This document shows positions 29,303-37,918 of a stretch of 64,000 nt of DNA, piece after piece (the first letter of the stretch is position 1; each line of letters opens with the position of its first letter). Made by a program: the position numbers and the translations under genes. This DNA is from Alphaproteobacteria bacterium (GTDB lineage: Bacteria > Pseudomonadota > Alphaproteobacteria > UBA8366 > Aestuariispiraceae): contig JANSXE010000013.1 of NCBI GenBank assembly GCA_024743195.1, positions 42,325 through 106,324 of the forward strand, written 5' to 3'. The notes beneath the pieces are model-generated. The model was not told where the DNA came from, did no database searches, and saw nothing but the letters and a program-made list of their open reading frames with translations.

Positions 29303-29372
29303 GGCGGCGCACGGCCCACGCCACCGCCCTTCGAGACGGCGCGCCAGAACAGCGCGCTGTACCGTCCCGTCC

Positions 29373-29405
29373 CGTCCCCGGCCCGTCCCCGGTCCGTCCC
29401 CGGCC
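29373..29405. repeat. Three tandem copies of an 11-base unit
   Basis: CGTCCCCGGCC at 29373-29383, the same with one change (GGTC) at 29384-29394, and again at 29395-29405. Partial units flank it. It is the first of several repeats that fill the 351-base gap between ppk2 and lolD; no gene is visible in that gap. Confidence 0.75.
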
Positions 29406-29410
29406 CGTCG

Positions 29411-29522
29411 TCGTCCCGGACGGCCGACAGGCCGATCCGGGATCCAGGTGCAGCCGGCGCCGACGGCGGGAACCGCCCATGGATCCCGGCTCTCCGCTAT
29501 CGCTCCGGCCGGGATGCCGGGA
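29411..29522. repeat. Dispersed-type repeat with paired ATCCCGG/CCGGGAT hairpins
   Basis: Two imperfect palindromes: TCCCGGA (29414-29420) with TCCGGGA (29436-29442), and ATCCCGG (29483-29489) with CCGGGAT (29509-29515). The wording resembles intergenic elements widespread in alphaproteobacterial genomes (GGATCCCGG ... CGGCCGGGATG). This is pattern memory, not a search; no second copy is in the window. Confidence 0.55.
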
Positions 29523-29537
29523 AAACCGCTCCACAGG

Positions 29538-29587
29538 CCTTGGACCCTCGTCCTGAGGAGCCGCCGGCAGGCGGCGTCTCGAAGGGC
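29538..29587. repeat. Dispersed-type repeat (CTGAGGAG ... GTCTCGAAGG)
   Basis: A sequence of the form CCTCGTCCTGAGGAG, then a hairpin (GCCGCC at 29560-29565, GGCGGC at 29570-29575), then CGTCTCGAAGG. It resembles a second family of intergenic repeats common in GC-rich alphaproteobacteria. It is not coding. Confidence 0.5.
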
Positions 29588-29609
29588 GCGCCGCGCGGGG
29601 GCGACATCC

Positions 29610-29648
29610 CCTCACCCCGGCCCTCTCCCCGGGGGAGAGGGAGAAAAG
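29610..29648. repeat. Dispersed-type CCCTCTCCCC/GGGGAGAGGG palindrome
   Basis: CCCTCTCCCC (29621-29630) and GGGGAGAGGG (29632-29641) are perfect complements, preceded by CCCTCACCCCGG and followed by AGAAAAGG. It looks like a third intergenic repeat family. It starts six bases beyond the lolD stop and might also help end the lolCD transcript, although no U-tract follows on that strand. Confidence 0.5.
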
Positions 29649-29653
29649 GGGCG

Positions 29654-30370
29654 TCAGTCCGTCATCGCGCGGATATGCCCGTCCTCGAAGGTGAGCACGC
29701 GGTCCATGCGTTGGGCGAGGGCGAGGTTGTGGGTGGCGATCAGGGCGGCCATGCCTTCCTCGCGGACCAGTTGGACGAGCAGGTCGAAGACCGTCTCGCT
29801 GGTGGCGGGGTCGAGATTGCCGGTGGGCTCGTCCGCGAGCAGGAGCGCCGGGCGGTTGACGACGGCGCGCGCGATGGCGACGCGCTGTTGTTCGCCGCCG
29901 GAGAGCCGCGCCGGGCGGTGGCTGGCGCGCGCGGTGAGGCCGACGCGGTCCAATAGCGCCGCGGCGGCGCGCTTGGCCTCGCCCTTGGTGCGGCCCGCGA
30001 TCATCTGCGGCAGCACCACATTCTCCAGCGCGGAGAATTCGGGCAGCAGATGGTGGAACTGATAGACGAAGCCGATGCGGCTGCGGCGCAGCAGCGTGCG
30101 CGGCCGGTCGGCGAGCGCGGTGCAGCCCCGCCCCTCCAGCAGCACGTCGCCGCCGTCCGGCCGCTCCAGCAGCCCCGCGACATGGAGCAGCGTCGACTTG
30201 CCGGCGCCCGACGGCGCGACGAGGCCGACCAGCTCGCCGCGCCCGACGCTGAGCGAGGCGCCGTTGAGGACGGTGAGGCCGCCGGCCGCCGTCTTGTAGG
30301 TGCGCGCGACCGCCTGCAGTTCCAGGACGGTCGGATGATCGCCGCCGTCAGCGGCGGCCCCCTCACTCAT
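29654..30370 (-). CDS. lolD: Lipoprotein-releasing ABC transporter ATPase LolD
   Basis: ATPase of the LolCDE machine that extracts lipoproteins from the inner membrane for the outer membrane. It has 238 residues. Walker [10 protein letters not shown] near 53-61 has the Ala found in alphaproteobacterial LolD; the Q-loop is in [11 protein letters not shown], the ABC signature is LSGGEQQR, and Walker B is [12 protein letters not shown]. The ATG overlaps the lolC stop by eight bases, so the two are coupled. Confidence 0.95.
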   Translation of the reverse strand: MSEGAAADGGDHPTVLELQAVARTYKTAAGGLTVLNGASLSVGRGELVGLVAPSGAGKSTLLHVAGLLERPDGGDVLLEGRGCTALADRPRTLLRRSRIGFVYQFHHLLPEFSALENVVLPQMIAGRTKGEAKRAAAALLDRVGLTARASHRPARLSGGEQQRVAIARAVVNRPALLLADEPTGNLDPATSETVFDLLVQLVREEGMAALIATHNLALAQRMDRVLTFEDGHIRAMTD

Positions 30371-31610
30371 AGCGCAGCACCTCCACCGGATCGAGCCGCG
30401 CCGCCCGCCAGGCGGGGTAGATCGAGGCGAGCAGGCTGAGCGTGAGCGCCATGACGACGACGGCGACGACCTCCCCCGTCTCCACCCGGGCGGGCAGTTG
30501 GGAGAGGAAATAGATCTCGGCCGCGAACAGCTCCGCGCCGGAGAGCCCTTCGATCCACTGCCGGATGGTCTCGATATTGAGCGCGAAGGCGATGCCGAGG
30601 ATCGCGCCGAGGCCCGTGCCGATCACGCCGACCGAGCTTCCGGTGATGAAGAAGATGCGCAGGATGGTCGCGCGGCTCGCCCCCATGGTGCGCAGGATGG
30701 CGATGCCGCGGCCCTTGTCCTTGACCAGCATGATCTGGCTGGAGATCACGTTGAAGGCGGCGACCAGGATGATCAGCGTCAGGATCAGGAACATGACGTT
30801 GCGCTCGACCTGCAGCGCGTTGAAGAAGCTGGCGTTGACCTGCTGCCAGCTCAGCACGCGCACCTCGCGGCCCAGCTCGCGCTGGATCTCGAAGGCGGTG
30901 ACGCCCGCGCGCTCCGCGTCGTCGAGCATCAGCTCGATCTGGCTCGCCGCGCCTTCGCGGTTGAAATAGCGCTGCGCGAGCGCGAGCGGCATGTAGACGT
31001 AGCTGTTGTCGTATTCGTACATGCCGACATTGAAGATGGCGGCGACCCCGAACGCCTTGAGGCGCGGGATCGTCCCGAAGGCGGTGACCGAGCCCTTGGG
31101 CGCGATCAGCGTCACCTGGTCGCCGACGCCGACGCCCAGCCGGTTGGCCATGCGCACGCCGATGATGACGCCCTGGCCGGCGTCGAACCCGTCGAGCCCG
31201 CCCTGGATGATCGCCTCGCGCAGGATGTCGCGCGCCGCGAAGTCGGCGCCCCGCACGCCGCGCACCAGCGCCCCGCCGGCGGCGTCGCCGCGGCCGGTCG
31301 CCATCACCTGCCCTTCGACCAGCGGGGTCGCCTGCAGCACGCCCGGCCGCGCGGTCAGCCGCTCGGCCAGGGGCCCGTAGTCCTCCAGCGCGCCGTCATA
31401 GGCGGAGATCGTGATGTGGCCGTTGAGGCCGATCACCCGGTCCAGGAGCTCGTGCCGGAAGCCGTTCATCACCGCCATCACGATGATCAGCGTCGCCACC
31501 CCCAGCATGATGCCGAGCAGCGAGAACCAGGCGACGACGGAGATGAAGCCTTCCTGTCGCTTGGCGCGCAGATAGCGGAAGGCGACGAAGCGTTCGAAGG
31601 AACCGAACAT
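30363..31610 (-). CDS. lolC: Lipoprotein-releasing ABC transporter permease LolC/E
   Basis: Membrane partner of LolD. It has 415 residues: an N-terminal membrane helix ([23 protein letters not shown]), a large periplasmic domain (about 50-270) and three C-terminal helices with the FtsX/MacB-type permease motif around [16 protein letters not shown]. Alphaproteobacteria often have one LolC/E-type gene that acts as a homodimer. The ATG at 31610 gives the conserved start [14 protein letters not shown]. proS, the usual upstream gene, is not here. Confidence 0.94.
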   Translation of the reverse strand: MFGSFERFVAFRYLRAKRQEGFISVVAWFSLLGIMLGVATLIIVMAVMNGFRHELLDRVIGLNGHITISAYDGALEDYGPLAERLTARPGVLQATPLVEGQVMATGRGDAAGGALVRGVRGADFAARDILREAIIQGGLDGFDAGQGVIIGVRMANRLGVGVGDQVTLIAPKGSVTAFGTIPRLKAFGVAAIFNVGMYEYDNSYVYMPLALAQRYFNREGAASQIELMLDDAERAGVTAFEIQRELGREVRVLSWQQVNASFFNALQVERNVMFLILTLIILVAAFNVISSQIMLVKDKGRGIAILRTMGASRATILRIFFITGSSVGVIGTGLGAILGIAFALNIETIRQWIEGLSGAELFAAEIYFLSQLPARVETGEVVAVVVMALTLSLLASIYPAWRAARLDPVEVLRYE

Positions 31611-31697
31611 GGGCGGGATCGACGCTCCCTTCAGGGCGGTGGACACGGCCGCGCGGACTGTAGGCAAGCCGGCGCGGCCCCGCAAGAAAAGCCGGGG

Positions 31698-32222
31698 CTA
31701 GCGCTCGTCCGCGCGCAAGCGTTCGGCGCAGGCTTTGGCGAGGGCGGCGGCCTGCGGGTCGCTCAAGGTCTCGCCGTCCAAGGTCGTCTCCCCGGTTTCG
31801 GGATCGAAGACGACGCGGCCGAAATCGACCGTCGCATTCTCGAACCACGCCGCCAGTCTGGGATTGCCGGCGAACAGGATGGGGTTCAGCAACAGGTCGA
31901 AGGCGACCTCGGTCTCCAGCAGCCGGTCGGCCAGATCGGTCGAGCCCGGCAGGTCCGCCGGCGCGACCGCGCGGCCGCGCACGTCGACGCCCGGGCGGTA
32001 GGCGACGTCCGGCGCCGGCCGATGCGCCAGCAACCGCCGACAGTCGGCCTCGGTGATGCGAACCCGCACCGCCTGCGGCTTCAGGCGCGCGCGCGGCGGC
32101 TCGGCCGCGGTTCCCTCGTTGGTGAAAGGATTGGGCGCGGGCGCAGGGGGGGCCGCCGCAGCCGGCCGCGCGACGACGGTCAGCAGCGAGAGGATCGTGA
32201 TAAGCACCGCGGCGCGCTTCAT
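31698..32222 (-). CDS. Exported protein of unknown function
   Basis: No function is recognised. It has 174 residues with a Sec signal peptide (MKRAAVLITILSLLTVVA, then AAAA, cleavage near residue 24) and a short Pro/Ala-rich linker. The mature part includes CRRLLAHRPAPDVAYRPGVD and repeated predicted beta segments (FDLLLNPILF, ATVDFGRVVFD, GETTLDGE). It resembles a conserved alphaproteobacterial family of unnamed periplasmic proteins that share the pattern PAPDVAYRPGVDV. There is one cysteine and no lipobox. The upstream NTPase gene ends 40 bases away, so the two may be cotranscribed. Confidence 0.7.
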   Translation of the reverse strand: MKRAAVLITILSLLTVVARPAAAAPPAPAPNPFTNEGTAAEPPRARLKPQAVRVRITEADCRRLLAHRPAPDVAYRPGVDVRGRAVAPADLPGSTDLADRLLETEVAFDLLLNPILFAGNPRLAAWFENATVDFGRVVFDPETGETTLDGETLSDPQAAALAKACAERLRADER

Positions 32223-32262
32223 GCCGCGCAGTCTAGCAAAGGGCGCGCCAGCGGCCGATCGC

Positions 32263-32790
32263 TCAGGCCGCCGCTGCGAACTTCCAGGCGCCGGCGCGGA
32301 AGCGGGCGATCTGGGCCGGGCTGCGCAGCACATGCACCGCCTTGCCCTGATCGCGCGCGGTCTCCACCAACAGCGCCAGCCGTTCGCGGTGCTCGCGGTG
32401 TATCTCCCAGATCATGCGATAGAAGGGCGCCACGGCGGTTGCGAGCGAGCACCCGGGCGGGGCGTCCGCATCCCGCCCCACCATGGCCTTCGCCAAGCGC
32501 TTGGTGGCCCACCAGTAGTGCAGCGCGATCGGCAGATCGATCCACAGGATGGCGTCCGCGGCCGTGAAGCGCTCCTCGATCGCGCCCCAGGCGCCGAAGC
32601 CGTCGATGACCCAGGCCGGCTCCTCCAGCCAGGCGCGGTGCCGCGCCTGGAAATCCTCGCGGTAGCGCCATCCGGGGGCCCAGAGGATCTGGTCGACCGC
32701 GCGATAGGGCGCGTCGATGTCGGCGGCGATGCGCTTCGACAGGGTCGACTTGCCGCCGCCTGCATTGCCGATCACCGCCACACGCCGCAT
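32263..32790 (-). CDS. Small P-loop NTPase, adenylate-kinase/FlaR-like
   Basis: 175 residues with Walker A GNAGGGKST at 8-16, DAPYRAVDQILWAPGWR, then EPAWVIDGFGAWGA and a possible Walker B/lid segment AILWIDLP. This matches the group annotated as DNA topology modulation protein FlaR or adenylate-kinase-like nucleoside kinases; its substrate is not known. It is compact, with no membrane or signal segment. It lies between the exported unknown protein and the 3' end of the ABC operon. Confidence 0.75.
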   Translation of the reverse strand: MRRVAVIGNAGGGKSTLSKRIAADIDAPYRAVDQILWAPGWRYREDFQARHRAWLEEPAWVIDGFGAWGAIEERFTAADAILWIDLPIALHYWWATKRLAKAMVGRDADAPPGCSLATAVAPFYRMIWEIHREHRERLALLVETARDQGKAVHVLRSPAQIARFRAGAWKFAAAA

Positions 32791-32831
32791 CGTCGCTTGC
32801 GCCTTTCATAACCGGTTGGAATGCGTCGTGC

Positions 32832-32861
32832 GGGCGGACGGACCGAGCGATCCGTCCGCCC
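32832..32861 (-). terminator. Strong hairpin after the BMP transporter operon
   Basis: GGGCGGACGGA (32832-32842) and TCCGTCCGCCC (32851-32861) form a perfect 11-base stem with an eight-base loop. It is 57 bases beyond the stop of the substrate-binding protein gene. There is no U-tract, as is often so in high-GC genomes. Confidence 0.5.
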
Positions 32862-32918
32862 TCACGTCGACGCCGCCGTCTCATCCTAGCGGGATTCGGC
32901 GGCGCACGAACCGGGCCG

Positions 32919-34013
32919 TCAGCCGGGCAGCTTGCCCTGCACGCCCTCGACGTACCAATCCATGCCCAGCAGCAACTCGTCGGAGGCGCGCTCGCCCTCC
33001 GCGATGCGCACCGTCCCGGACTGGTCGCGCACCGGCCCGTCGAACGGATGGCGCGCGCCGGACTTGATGTCGGCGACCGCCTGCTCGGCGTCGGCGATCG
33101 CCTCGGCCGGCAGATTGGAATTGAACGGGGCCATCTTCACCATGCCGCTGGCCAACCCGCCCCAGGTGTCGGTCGAGGTCCAGGAGCCGTCCAGCACCTG
33201 GCCGACGCGCTCGACATAGTAAGGAGCCCAGTCGTTGACCACCGCGGTCATATGCGCGCTGGGGCCGAAGCGCGTCATGTCGGAGGCTTGGCCGACGGCC
33301 TTGATCCCGCGCTCCTCGGCGACCTGCATGGGAGCCGGCGAATCGGTGTGCTGCAGCAGCACGTCGGCGCCCTGGTCGACGAGCGCCTTGGCGGCGTCCG
33401 CCTCCTTGCCCGGATCGTACCAGCTGTTGACCCAGACCACCCGCACCTCCAGGTCGGGGTTGATGCGGCGCGCGGCCAGCGTGAAGGCGCCGATGCCGCG
33501 CACCACCTCCGGGATCGGGAAGGAAGCGATGTAGCCGACGACCCCGGTTTCGCTGACATGACCGGCCAGCGTGCCGCTGATCGTGCGCCCTTCGTAGAAG
33601 CGGGCCGCGTAGGTGGCGAGGTTGTCGGCGCGCTTGTAGCCGGTCGCATGCTCGAACATCACGTCCGAATGCCGCTGGGCGACCTTCAGCGTCGGGTTCA
33701 TGAAACCGAAGGAGGTGGTGAAGATCAGCTTGTGGCCGGAGGCGGCGAGCTGGTTGACCACCCGCTCCGCGTCGGCGCCTTCGGAGACCTTCTCGACGAA
33801 GCTGGTTTCGACGCGATCGCCGAACTCGGCCTCGACGGCGAGACGGCCCTCATTGTGCTGATAGCTCCAGCCGTGGTCCCCGATCGGGCCGACATAGACG
33901 AAACCGACCTTCAGCGGATCGGCGGCGCGGGCCGGGCCGCCAAAGGACAGGACCGCCGGCGCAGCCGCCGCGGCGAGCGCGCCCTGGGTGAAACGACGAC
34001 GCGTGATGCGCAT
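32919..34013 (-). CDS. BMP-family substrate-binding protein with Tat signal
   Basis: Periplasmic binding protein (Med/BMP family) of an ABC importer; relatives bind nucleosides or purines. It has 364 residues. The twin-arginine start RITRRRFTQG followed by an Ala-rich hydrophobic stretch and ARAA predicts Tat export. VGFVYVGPIGDHGWSY and the later GYIASFPIPEVVRG are BMP signatures. The ATG at 34013 has AGGAG nine bases upstream; an ATG seven codons earlier has no such site. It is last in the order ATPase, permease, permease, binding protein. The ligand is unknown; a purine or nucleoside is an inference. Confidence 0.9.
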   Translation of the reverse strand: MRITRRRFTQGALAAAAAPAVLSFGGPARAADPLKVGFVYVGPIGDHGWSYQHNEGRLAVEAEFGDRVETSFVEKVSEGADAERVVNQLAASGHKLIFTTSFGFMNPTLKVAQRHSDVMFEHATGYKRADNLATYAARFYEGRTISGTLAGHVSETGVVGYIASFPIPEVVRGIGAFTLAARRINPDLEVRVVWVNSWYDPGKEADAAKALVDQGADVLLQHTDSPAPMQVAEERGIKAVGQASDMTRFGPSAHMTAVVNDWAPYYVERVGQVLDGSWTSTDTWGGLASGMVKMAPFNSNLPAEAIADAEQAVADIKSGARHPFDGPVRDQSGTVRIAEGERASDELLLGMDWYVEGVQGKLPG

Positions 34014-34114
34014 ATCTCGAAGCTCCTCTTCCATGATGTCGCCGAGCGTTGTCGGCCGTTCTTGCTTTTCCAGCCCGCGGATCCGCTTGTCGCTTGCGCG
34101 GCCAAGATAATGCG

Positions 34115-35035
34115 TCACCCGCCCGGATGGAACACCTTGCCGATCGAGGCCGGCGCATTGAGCCGGATGCGCGCCGCGTCCCGGCTGATCAGCACCAGCA
34201 CCAGAATGGTCGCCAGATAGGGCAGCATGGACATGAACTGGCTGGGCAGCGCGACTCCGGCGGATTGCGCGTGAAGCTGCGCGATCGTCACGCCGCCGAA
34301 GAGATAGGCTCCCAGCAGCACCCGACCCGGCCGCCAGGTCGCGAAGACGACCAGCGCCAACGCGATCCAGCCGCGCCCGGCCGTCATGTTCTCCGCCCAA
34401 AGGGGCGTATAGGCGAGCGACAGATAGGCCCCGCCGATCCCCGCCATGGCGCCGCCGAACAGCACGGCGAGCCAGCGCACCCGCAGCACCGAATGGCCGA
34501 GCCGGTGGGCGGCGGCCGGATTCTCCCCCACCGCCTTCAGGATCAGCCCCGCCCGGGTGCGGGTCAGGAACCAGGCGACGGCGGCGACCGCGACGAAGGA
34601 CAGATAGACCAGCGCATCCTGTCCGAAGATCAGCGGCCCGATCAGCGGCAGGTCGCTCAGCCCCGGGATCGCCAGATGCGGCAGCCCGTCGAGAGGCACG
34701 CCGATGAAGCCGCGCCCGACGAGCGCGCTGAGGCCGATCCCGAACAGCGTGAGCGCCAGTCCCGTCGCCACCTGATTGGCCAGCAGATTGAGCGTCAGCA
34801 GCGCGAAGAGCGCCGCCATCGCCGACCCCGCCGCCGCGGCCGCCGAGACGCCGAGCACGGCGCCGCCCCCGCTCGCCGTCACGGCGAAGCCGACCACCGC
34901 GCCGACCAGCATCATGCCCTCGACGCCGAGATTGAGGACGCCCGACTTCTCCGTCACCAACTCGCCGATCGCCGCGAAAAGGAGCGGCGTCGCCGCGGCG
35001 ACGACGGACATGAGCACCAGCGACAGGATCTCCAC
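34115..35035 (-). CDS. ABC transporter permease, second subunit (BMP/nucleoside type)
   Basis: Inner-membrane permease of 306 residues with about eight to ten hydrophobic helices (BPD_transp_2 family). The family motif NLGVEGMMLVGA lies near residue 35 and GLILKAVGENPAAA in the cytoplasmic coupling loop. The start is a GTG (VEILSLVLMS) with GGGGGAGGG five bases upstream, 14 bases after the first permease gene; the longer open frame would run through that gene. It pairs with the first permease as in YufP/YufQ or NupP/NupQ systems. Confidence 0.9.
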   Translation of the reverse strand: MEILSLVLMSVVAAATPLLFAAIGELVTEKSGVLNLGVEGMMLVGAVVGFAVTASGGGAVLGVSAAAAAGSAMAALFALLTLNLLANQVATGLALTLFGIGLSALVGRGFIGVPLDGLPHLAIPGLSDLPLIGPLIFGQDALVYLSFVAVAAVAWFLTRTRAGLILKAVGENPAAAHRLGHSVLRVRWLAVLFGGAMAGIGGAYLSLAYTPLWAENMTAGRGWIALALVVFATWRPGRVLLGAYLFGGVTIAQLHAQSAGVALPSQFMSMLPYLATILVLVLISRDAARIRLNAPASIGKVFHPGG

Positions 35036-35049
35036 GCGCGCCCTCCCCC

Positions 35050-36147
35050 TCAGCCGGCCGCGGCCGGCGTGGAGGCCGTCCGCCGCACCCGATAATGGGT
35101 CAGGAAGTCGCTTGCCAGCAGGAAGAAGAGCAGCATGCCCTGGAACACGCCGGTGACCGCAAGCGGCAGACCGAGCTCGATCTGCGCCTGTTCGCCGCCC
35201 AGATAGCTGAGCGCCATGAGGAGCGCCGCCAACAGCACGCCCACCGGGTGCAGCCGCCCCAGGAAGGCGACGATGATCGCCGTGAAGCCGTAGCCGGGCG
35301 AGATCGCCGGCTGCAACTGGCCGATCGGCCCCGAAACCTCGATCGCCCCGGCGAGCCCGGCGAGCCCGCCCGAGAGCAAGAGCGTGAACCAGATGATCCG
35401 CGCTTGGCTGAACCCGGCGTAGCCGGCGGCGATCGGCGTCAGGCCCACCACCTTGATCTGGAATCCGATCAGGGTGCGCGCCACGACCAGCCAGCCCGCC
35501 AGCACCACGCAGAGCGCAAGCGGCGCCCCGAGATGCATCCGCGTGCCGTCCAACACGATCGGCAGCAGCGCTTCCGGATTGAACAGCCGCGACTGCGGAA
35601 AGCCGAACCCCTCCGGGTCCTTCCACGGACCCGTCACCAGATAGCTGAGAAGCAGGCCGGCGACATAGGTCAGCATCAGGCTGGTCAGGATCTCATTGGC
35701 GTTGAAGCGCACCCGCAGGTAGGCCGGGATTGCGGCGTAGGCGAGCCCGCCCGCCGCCCCCGCCAGCATCATCAGCGGCAGCAGCCAGGGCCCCTCGTGG
35801 CCGTAGACCGCGAGCGCCAACCCGCCGGCGCAGATCGCGCCCAGGGTCAGTTGCCCTTCCGCCCCGATGTTCCAGACATTGCCCCGGAAACCGAGCGCGA
35901 GCCCGATCGCGATGATCGCCAGCGGCGTCGCCTTCACGGCGAGCTCCCCCCAGCCATAGAGGCTGGTCAGCGGACTGACGAAATAGGCCCGCAGCGTCTC
36001 CAGCGGATCGAAGCCCATGGCCGCGAACAGGATCGCGCCCGCCAGAACCGTCAGAAGAACCGCGAGCGGCGGCGTCGCCAGCAGCATGGCGCGCGACGGC
36101 GCGGGCCGGCGCTCGAGCCGGATCCCGAAGGCGCCCTCAGCCGCCAT
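35050..36147 (-). CDS. ABC transporter permease, first subunit (BMP/nucleoside type)
   Basis: Inner-membrane permease of 365 residues of the same family, with a longer N-terminus. NIGAEGQLTLGAICAG is the family motif near 95; IGFQIKVVGLTPIAA is the coupling loop. About ten hydrophobic helices are visible. Its ATG overlaps the ATPase stop by 11 bases. It forms the heteromeric channel with the next gene. Confidence 0.9.
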   Translation of the reverse strand: MAAEGAFGIRLERRPAPSRAMLLATPPLAVLLTVLAGAILFAAMGFDPLETLRAYFVSPLTSLYGWGELAVKATPLAIIAIGLALGFRGNVWNIGAEGQLTLGAICAGGLALAVYGHEGPWLLPLMMLAGAAGGLAYAAIPAYLRVRFNANEILTSLMLTYVAGLLLSYLVTGPWKDPEGFGFPQSRLFNPEALLPIVLDGTRMHLGAPLALCVVLAGWLVVARTLIGFQIKVVGLTPIAAGYAGFSQARIIWFTLLLSGGLAGLAGAIEVSGPIGQLQPAISPGYGFTAIIVAFLGRLHPVGVLLAALLMALSYLGGEQAQIELGLPLAVTGVFQGMLLFFLLASDFLTHYRVRRTASTPAAAG

Positions 36148-37735
36148 GGCGCGCGTCCCCGGTCTCGCTCGGCGCGCCGCCGCCGCGGACGATCGCCGCG
36201 TCGAACAGCCCGCCCATCATCAGCCCGACCTCCTCCGCGGTGACCTCGTGCGCGGGGCGGCTTTCCGACAGCCGTCCGGCGCAGATCACCGCCACCCGGT
36301 CGGCGAGCGTGAAGAGCTCGTCCAGATCCTGGCTCACGATGATCAGGCCGGCCCCCTCCGCGGCCAGATGGAGCAGCGCCTTGTGGATCGCGGCGGCCGC
36401 GCCGGCGTCCACGCCCCAGGTCGGGTGCGCCGCGATCAGCAGCTTCGGGTTTTGCAGAATCTCGCGCCCGATGATGAATTTCTGCAGATTGCCGCCGGAG
36501 AGGCTGCGCGCCGCCGCATGCGCGCCGGGCGCGGCGACGGCGAAGCGCTCGACCACATGCTCCGCGCGCTCCTTGCTCTTGGCGAAGGAGACCAGACCGC
36601 GCCGCACCAGCGACCAGCGCCGCCACCCCGACAGCAACGCGTTGTCGGCGAGCGACAGATCCGCCACGGCGCCGTGCCCCAACCGGTCCTCGGGCACGAA
36701 ATTGATCCCCAGGTCGCGGCGCGCGCGGGCGCCAAGCAGGCCGATCGGCCGCCCTTCGAAGCGGATGGCGTCGACCCGCGGCGCCGGCAACTCCCCGCTG
36801 AGCGCGGCGAGCAGCGTATTCTGGCCGTTTCCGGCGACGCCGGCGATCCCCAGGATCTCGCCGCGCCGGACCGACAAGCGCACACCCTTCAAGGGCGTTG
36901 AGACCGGATTGGCGGCCGGCATGGACAACCCCTCGACCCGTAGGAGTTCGTCGCCGATTTGGTCGGCGCCGCCGTCGGCGCGACGCGTCGGCGAGACGTC
37001 GACGCCGATCATCAGGCGCGCCAGCGATTGCGCGGTCTCCTCACGCGGGTCGCAGGCGGCGACCACCTTGCCGCCGCGCAGGATGGTCGCGCGGTCGCAC
37101 AGCCGGCGGATCTCGTCCAGCTTGTGGCTGATATAGAGGATCGTGCGCCCCTCGCGCGCGAGGCGCCGCAGCGTTTCGAAGAGCTGGTCCGCCTCCTGCG
37201 GGGTGAGCACCGACGTGGGCTCGTCCATGATCAGCAGTTGCGGGTCCTGCAGCAGGCAGCGGACGATTTCGACCCGCTGACGCTCGCCGACGGAAAGATC
37301 GTAGACCGTCGCGCCCGGATCGAGCGTCAGCCCGTAGCGCGTCGATACGTCCGCGATGCGCTCGGACAGCGCGGCCATGTCGGCGGCGCCGGTTTCGAGG
37401 CCGAGCGCGACATTTTCCGCGACGCTCAGCGTCTCAAAGAGGGAGAAATGCTGGAAGACCATGCCGATCCCCAGCGCGCGGGCGGCGGCCGGACCGTCGA
37501 TCGCGACCGGGCGGCCGTTCCAGCGCATCTCGCCGGCGTCCGCCTTCACCACGCCATAGACGATCTGAACGAGGGTCGACTTGCCGGCGCCGTTCTCGCC
37601 GAGCAACGCGTGGATCTCGCCGGGTTCGAGCGTGAGATCCACATGATCGTTCGCCAAGACGCCGGGATAGCGCTTGACGACCCCGCGCAGCGTCAGGCGC
37701 GGCGGCGGCCCCTCGTGCGAATGTCCGTCGATCAT
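36137..37735 (-). CDS. ABC transporter ATPase, duplicated domains (BMP/sugar type)
   Basis: Energises the importer. The 532 residues hold two ABC domains. The first is complete: Walker A GENGAGKST (46-54), signature LSVGERQR, Walker B LLIMDEPTSVLTP. The second has a degenerate Walker A (GVAGNGQNTLL) with signature LSGGNLQK and His in place of the catalytic Glu (LLIAAHPTWGVD); that asymmetry is normal for RbsA/YufO-like proteins and not a sign of decay. It is first in the operon. A 369-base non-coding gap lies upstream. Confidence 0.93.
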   Translation of the reverse strand: MIDGHSHEGPPPRLTLRGVVKRYPGVLANDHVDLTLEPGEIHALLGENGAGKSTLVQIVYGVVKADAGEMRWNGRPVAIDGPAAARALGIGMVFQHFSLFETLSVAENVALGLETGAADMAALSERIADVSTRYGLTLDPGATVYDLSVGERQRVEIVRCLLQDPQLLIMDEPTSVLTPQEADQLFETLRRLAREGRTILYISHKLDEIRRLCDRATILRGGKVVAACDPREETAQSLARLMIGVDVSPTRRADGGADQIGDELLRVEGLSMPAANPVSTPLKGVRLSVRRGEILGIAGVAGNGQNTLLAALSGELPAPRVDAIRFEGRPIGLLGARARRDLGINFVPEDRLGHGAVADLSLADNALLSGWRRWSLVRRGLVSFAKSKERAEHVVERFAVAAPGAHAAARSLSGGNLQKFIIGREILQNPKLLIAAHPTWGVDAGAAAAIHKALLHLAAEGAGLIIVSQDLDELFTLADRVAVICAGRLSESRPAHEVTAEEVGLMMGGLFDAAIVRGGGAPSETGDARHGG

Positions 37736-37784
37736 GCCCTCGCCGTCGCTCCCCGTCCGGGCGGCGTCTCCCCGTCACGAACCG

Positions 37785-37814
37785 GTCATACAGGAGCGGC
37801 CCGCGCATTTCCAA
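37785..37814 (-). promoter_or_regulatory. Possible promoter of the BMP transporter operon
   Basis: On the - strand, TTGGAA (37809-37814) and TATGAC (37785-37790) have 18-base spacing, 50 bases before the ATPase start. Further upstream lie a perfect GCGCTGCAGCGC palindrome (37852-37863) and T6-GGGC-A6 (37867-37882), both operator-like. Confidence 0.35.
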
Positions 37815-37918
37815 GGAAACTCGCCATGACGCCCCCGTGCGCAAGAATGCTGCGCTGCAGCGCCTATTTTTTGGGCAAAAAAGCCGTGACGAGGCGGTTC
37901 CGATCCTCTAATACTATC

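Noticed and set aside
36137..37735. Pseudogene reading of the ABC ATPase because the second Walker A and catalytic Glu are altered
   Set aside because: Degenerate second sites are normal in RbsA/YufO-like double ATPases; the frame is intact.
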